From Ignavibacteria bacterium GWC2_36_12 (lineage in GTDB: Bacteria > Bacteroidota > Ignavibacteria > Ignavibacteriales > Ignavibacteriaceae), in the NCBI GenBank assembly GCA_001802795.1, contig MGZZ01000086.1, positions 23,313-68,567 of the forward strand: a stretch of DNA of 45,255 nt. Direction: 5' to 3'. Shown in pieces: positions 42,305-45,255 of the stretch. A model generated the notes under the pieces. That model saw only the letters and a program-made list of their open reading frames with translations. It was not told the origin of the DNA and ran no database searches. The translations under genes and the position numbers were made by a program. Numbering within the stretch: position 1 is the first letter of the stretch; every line of letters starts with the position of its first letter.

Positions 42305-44257
42305 ATGAAAACCGTTTTTGCAAAATTGCTGCTTATATCATTATGTGTCGTCGGTTCGGGATTCTCACAGGAAACCGGACAATCTTATATTGAGTTTGAG
42401 AAAGCCCGTTTCTTAAAAACGTCCGAAAATAATAATGCAAAATATCTCGGGGATTCTTCTTTTGACGTTGGTTATTATAAGCTTGATCTGAATATTAGCT
42501 ACTCTCCTCAATCTCTGTCCGGTATAGTCACTGTTTCGGCAAGAAGCTTGGGGGATATTTTAACCTCTGTTTTTCTTGATCTTTCGGATGCTCTTAGTGT
42601 CGATTCTGTACTATCAAATAATCTCTCATGTCAATACAGTCATTCCGAAAACAAACTCATAATTTCACTGGATAAACCATACTCTCCTGATGAAATTTTT
42701 ACTCTTACTATTTTTTATCATGGTGTTCCTGTTACAACAGGACTGAGAAGTTTTGTTTTTGATTCACATAACGAACAGCCATCAATATGGACGCTTAGCG
42801 AGCCTTACGGGGCAAGCGATTGGTGGCCCTGCAAGGATACGCCTGAAGATAAAGTTGATTCGTCAGACGTGTGGATTACAGTCCCTGATAATCTCATAGC
42901 CGTCTCTAATGGAACTCTTACGGATGAAATTGATAATGGAAACGGAACTAAAACATATAAATGGAAAAACAGTTACCCGATAGCCAACTATCTTATTTCA
43001 CTTGCAATATCAAACTACTCCGTGTACAAAAATTATTTCAGATATTCCAACAATGATTCAATGCTTGTCATTCATTATATCTACCCTGAAGATCTTGATG
43101 AATTAAAACCACAATTAGATAAAACAACAGAAATGCTTGAACTTTTTAGTGATCTCTTCAGCGAGTATCCTTTTATAAAAGAGAAATATGGTCACGCACA
43201 ATTCGGAAGCGGGGGAATGGAACACCAAACTATAACCTCAATAGGAATCTTTACAGACGGCGTAATAGCACATGAGCTAACCCACCAGTGGTTTGGTGAT
43301 AAGATAACATGTAGAAACTGGGAAAATATCTGGCTGAACGAAGGGTTTGCTACTTATGGAGAAGGATTATATTATGAATTCTCGGAAGATAAATCTGCAT
43401 ATAACTCATTTTTAAGTTACCATATTAACCGGTCAAAAGCTGCTGTCGGCAGTATCTATGTAGAAGATGTTTCATCTATCAGCGAAATATTCAACGGCAA
43501 CAGGAGCTATTCCAAGGGAGCGATTGTATTACATATGCTGAGAGGAATTGTCGGTGATTCCGTTTTTTTCAATATACTTAAAAACTACTTAAACGACCCT
43601 TTCCTGGCATACCGCACTGCCACAACAGAAGATTTTGAAAGAGTTGCAGAAGAAACAAGCGGTCTGCAACTTAATTATTTCTTTAATCAATGGATATACG
43701 GAAAGAATTATCCGAAATACAATCTGGAGTGGGATTTTCAGCAGGCTGCCGATAACATGTATGATGTAAATATAAATATAGAACAGTCTGTTAATACCTA
43801 TCCGCAATTTTTTACAATGCCTGTTAAAATAAAAATTTCAACCTCGGTGGGAGACACAATTCTATCTCTATTTAATGATGCACAAAATCAAAAATCTAGT
43901 TTTAGAATTTCCGGTAAACCAACACAACTAACTTTTGACCCTAACAATTTTATTCTTAAAGACCTGATCATTTCTGACCCTGCAGTTTTACTTCCGCAAC
44001 TTAATCTCGAACAGAATTACCCCAATCCTTTTAACAATTCAACTGTCATCGGATATACTTTGCCGCAGGAAGATTTTGTAACCTTAAAAGTTTACAACTC
44101 GCTTGGGCAGCAAATTGCCACCCTATTTAATGAGAATGGAAGGGCTGGCGAGTACAAAATTAATTTTGACGGGTCTTCTTTTAGCAGTGGAATATATTTT
44201 TACAGGCTTGCCTTTGGGAAACGAATTATCACTAAAAAAATGCTGCTTTTAAAGTAA
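42305..44257 (+). CDS. Secreted M1-family metallo-aminopeptidase with type IX sorting domain
   Basis: A 650-residue exported zinc peptidase. ATG 42305 starts a signal peptide (MKTVFAKLLLISLCVVGSGFS); a longer frame from TTG 42251 adds a second hydrophobic stretch and is less likely. The M1 substrate loop reads GGMEHQ (303-308) in place of the usual GxMEN. The zinc site is H323-E-L-T-H327 with E346 19 residues on. The final 85 residues (LEQNYPNPFNNSTVIGYTLP to KKMLLLK) are a type IX sorting domain, so it is exported through the outer membrane. It probably removes N-terminal residues from external peptides. It converges on gyrA with a 56-base gap. Confidence 0.9.
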   Translation: MKTVFAKLLLISLCVVGSGFSQETGQSYIEFEKARFLKTSENNNAKYLGDSSFDVGYYKLDLNISYSPQSLSGIVTVSARSLGDILTSVFLDLSDALSVDSVLSNNLSCQYSHSENKLIISLDKPYSPDEIFTLTIFYHGVPVTTGLRSFVFDSHNEQPSIWTLSEPYGASDWWPCKDTPEDKVDSSDVWITVPDNLIAVSNGTLTDEIDNGNGTKTYKWKNSYPIANYLISLAISNYSVYKNYFRYSNNDSMLVIHYIYPEDLDELKPQLDKTTEMLELFSDLFSEYPFIKEKYGHAQFGSGGMEHQTITSIGIFTDGVIAHELTHQWFGDKITCRNWENIWLNEGFATYGEGLYYEFSEDKSAYNSFLSYHINRSKAAVGSIYVEDVSSISEIFNGNRSYSKGAIVLHMLRGIVGDSVFFNILKNYLNDPFLAYRTATTEDFERVAEETSGLQLNYFFNQWIYGKNYPKYNLEWDFQQAADNMYDVNINIEQSVNTYPQFFTMPVKIKISTSVGDTILSLFNDAQNQKSSFRISGKPTQLTFDPNNFILKDLIISDPAVLLPQLNLEQNYPNPFNNSTVIGYTLPQEDFVTLKVYNSLGQQIATLFNENGRAGEYKINFDGSSFSSGIYFYRLAFGKRIITKKMLLLK

Positions 44258-44313
44258 TTCACAAACCCGGCTGTTTTTCAAATCCTATAATATTATCGAA
44301 ATCGCAATAATGG

Positions 44314-45255
44314 TTATTCTTCTCCGTTTCCCTCTTCTTCCGGTAGCACCTTGGCAATATCTGCAATCGTGTCATCATCTTTCAATCTTATTACTCTTAC
44401 GCCCTGTGTGTTTCTTCCCATTACACGAAGATCTTTTACGCTTTGCCTTATTACCATTCCATGAGTTGTAATAATAACAAGCTCATCGCCGTCAACAACT
44501 TCCATCAGGGCAATCATCTTTCCGACTTTATCTGTTGTCTTAACAGTAATGACTCCCTTGCCGCCGCGATGTGTAATGCGGTAATCATTAATATCTGAAC
44601 GCTTTCCATAACCTTTTTCTGTAACAACAAGTATCGTATCATTTCTTTTAATAACAAGAAGCCCGACTACTTTGTCCCCTTTTCCTAATCTTACTCCTCT
44701 AACGCCGGTTGCGGTTCTTCCCATATCTCTGACATCTTTTTCATGAAATCTTATTGCAAAACCGTTTCTTGTTCCAAGCACCAGGTCGCTGCTGCCATCG
44801 GTCATCTTAACTTCAATCAGCCTGTCGTCCTTATTAAGGTTTATAGCATTTATACCGCCTTTACGAACGTTTCCATAAGCAGAAAGAACTGTTTTCTTAA
44901 TTGTGCCCTTCTCTGTTGCCATAACAAGGTACTGGTTATCAGTAAATTCCTTAACAGCAACAAAAGCAGTTATATTTTCATCTTTCTCTTTCTGAAGGAG
45001 ATTTATTATCGATCTTCCTCTTGCAGCACGACCCGCTTCGGGTATTTCATGAACTTTAAGCCAGTAGCATTTTCCTTTGTCTGTAAAGAAAAGAATATAC
45101 TGGTGCGTAGATGCTATGAACATATGTTCAATAAAATCTTCGTCTTTGGTTCCGGCGCCCGTTACCCCTTTGCCTCCGCGTCCCTGTTTTTTATAACCGC
45201 TTGCGGGAAATCTTTTTATAAATCCCTGGTGAGATATTGTAACAACAACATCTTC
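44314..45255 (-). CDS. gyrA: DNA gyrase subunit A, C-terminal part (partial)
   Basis: The last 313 residues of GyrA; the gene enters from the right edge and its start is outside. Repeated blades such as FFTDKGKCYWLKVHEIPEAGRAARG and VVTEKGYGKRSDINDYRITHRGGKG are those of the GyrA C-terminal beta-pinwheel that wraps DNA. The GyrA box reads QGRGGKG (canonical QRRGGKG), which marks gyrase over topoisomerase IV ParC. An acidic tail (DDDTIADIAKVLPEEEGNGEE) ends the protein. The frame continues upstream of the Met at 45123 without a stop to the window edge. Confidence 0.95.
   Translation of the reverse strand, partial: EDVVVTISHQGFIKRFPASGYKKQGRGGKGVTGAGTKDEDFIEHMFIASTHQYILFFTDKGKCYWLKVHEIPEAGRAARGRSIINLLQKEKDENITAFVAVKEFTDNQYLVMATEKGTIKKTVLSAYGNVRKGGINAINLNKDDRLIEVKMTDGSSDLVLGTRNGFAIRFHEKDVRDMGRTATGVRGVRLGKGDKVVGLLVIKRNDTILVVTEKGYGKRSDINDYRITHRGGKGVITVKTTDKVGKMIALMEVVDGDELVIITTHGMVIRQSVKDLRVMGRNTQGVRVIRLKDDDTIADIAKVLPEEEGNGEE

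Overview
The window looks like chromosome from a Bacteroidota/Chlorobiota-type bacterium, most plausibly class Ignavibacteria. The grounds are two secreted proteins with C-terminal type IX sorting domains (YPNPFN motifs), Bacteroidota-style promoters (TTTG about 19 bases before TAnnTTTG), an AT-rich base composition, frequent TTG starts, and a complete glutamate-route (C5) heme pathway. The taxonomic call is inference. No rRNA, tRNA or CRISPR array was seen.

Left part (1-6.6 kb, minus strand): a type IV pilus or secretion cluster. In transcription order it has two paralogous pilin-like proteins with an extremely short leader (MG followed by QQQ), a terminator, pilC, pilB, pilT and the start of a pilM-like gene that runs off the left edge. 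Next (7-13.8 kb) come a GT-C type membrane glycosyltransferase, a small gene remnant carrying a GC-rich palindrome, aspS, a pyrimidine-nucleoside phosphorylase, a ferritin-like protein and an SPFH/band-7 membrane protein.

The core of the window is tetrapyrrole synthesis. hemX, hemA, hemC, a tetR-hemD fusion, hemE and hemN lie at 13.9-21.0 kb; hemH, hemY and hemB at 29.5-33.3 kb; hemL at 39.1-40.4 kb. Together they encode every step from glutamyl-tRNA to protoheme. The most unusual gene is the hemD fusion: a full TetR-type regulator continues in one reading frame into uroporphyrinogen-III synthase. A perfect 17-base palindrome lies just downstream of it, in front of hemE, and a promoter in front of hemX is bracketed by 12-base inverted repeats. 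This suggests a heme enzyme that may also regulate its own pathway.

Between hemN and hemH lies an 8.4 kb accessory stretch. It carries a BglII-type restriction-modification pair, DoxX, an RRM RNA-binding protein, a CTP-synthase-like amidotransferase that lacks its catalytic His, an AHSA1-type protein, a GT9 glycosyltransferase, and a 1054-residue SIR2 + P-loop (STAND-like) protein that is probably antiphage. A 450-base cassette encoding a four-helix-bundle (S23/IVP) protein with 31-base terminal inverted repeats has inserted at the 3' end of hemY.

The right part (33.3-45.3 kb) holds a secreted VIT/VWA-like protein, a ubiquitin-fold + Mut7-C RNase-like protein, a membrane metallophosphoesterase, a GNAT acetyltransferase, a DUF2461 protein, hemL, an outer-membrane barrel and lipoprotein pair, a small membrane protein, a secreted M1 aminopeptidase, and the 3' part of gyrA entering from the right edge on the minus strand.
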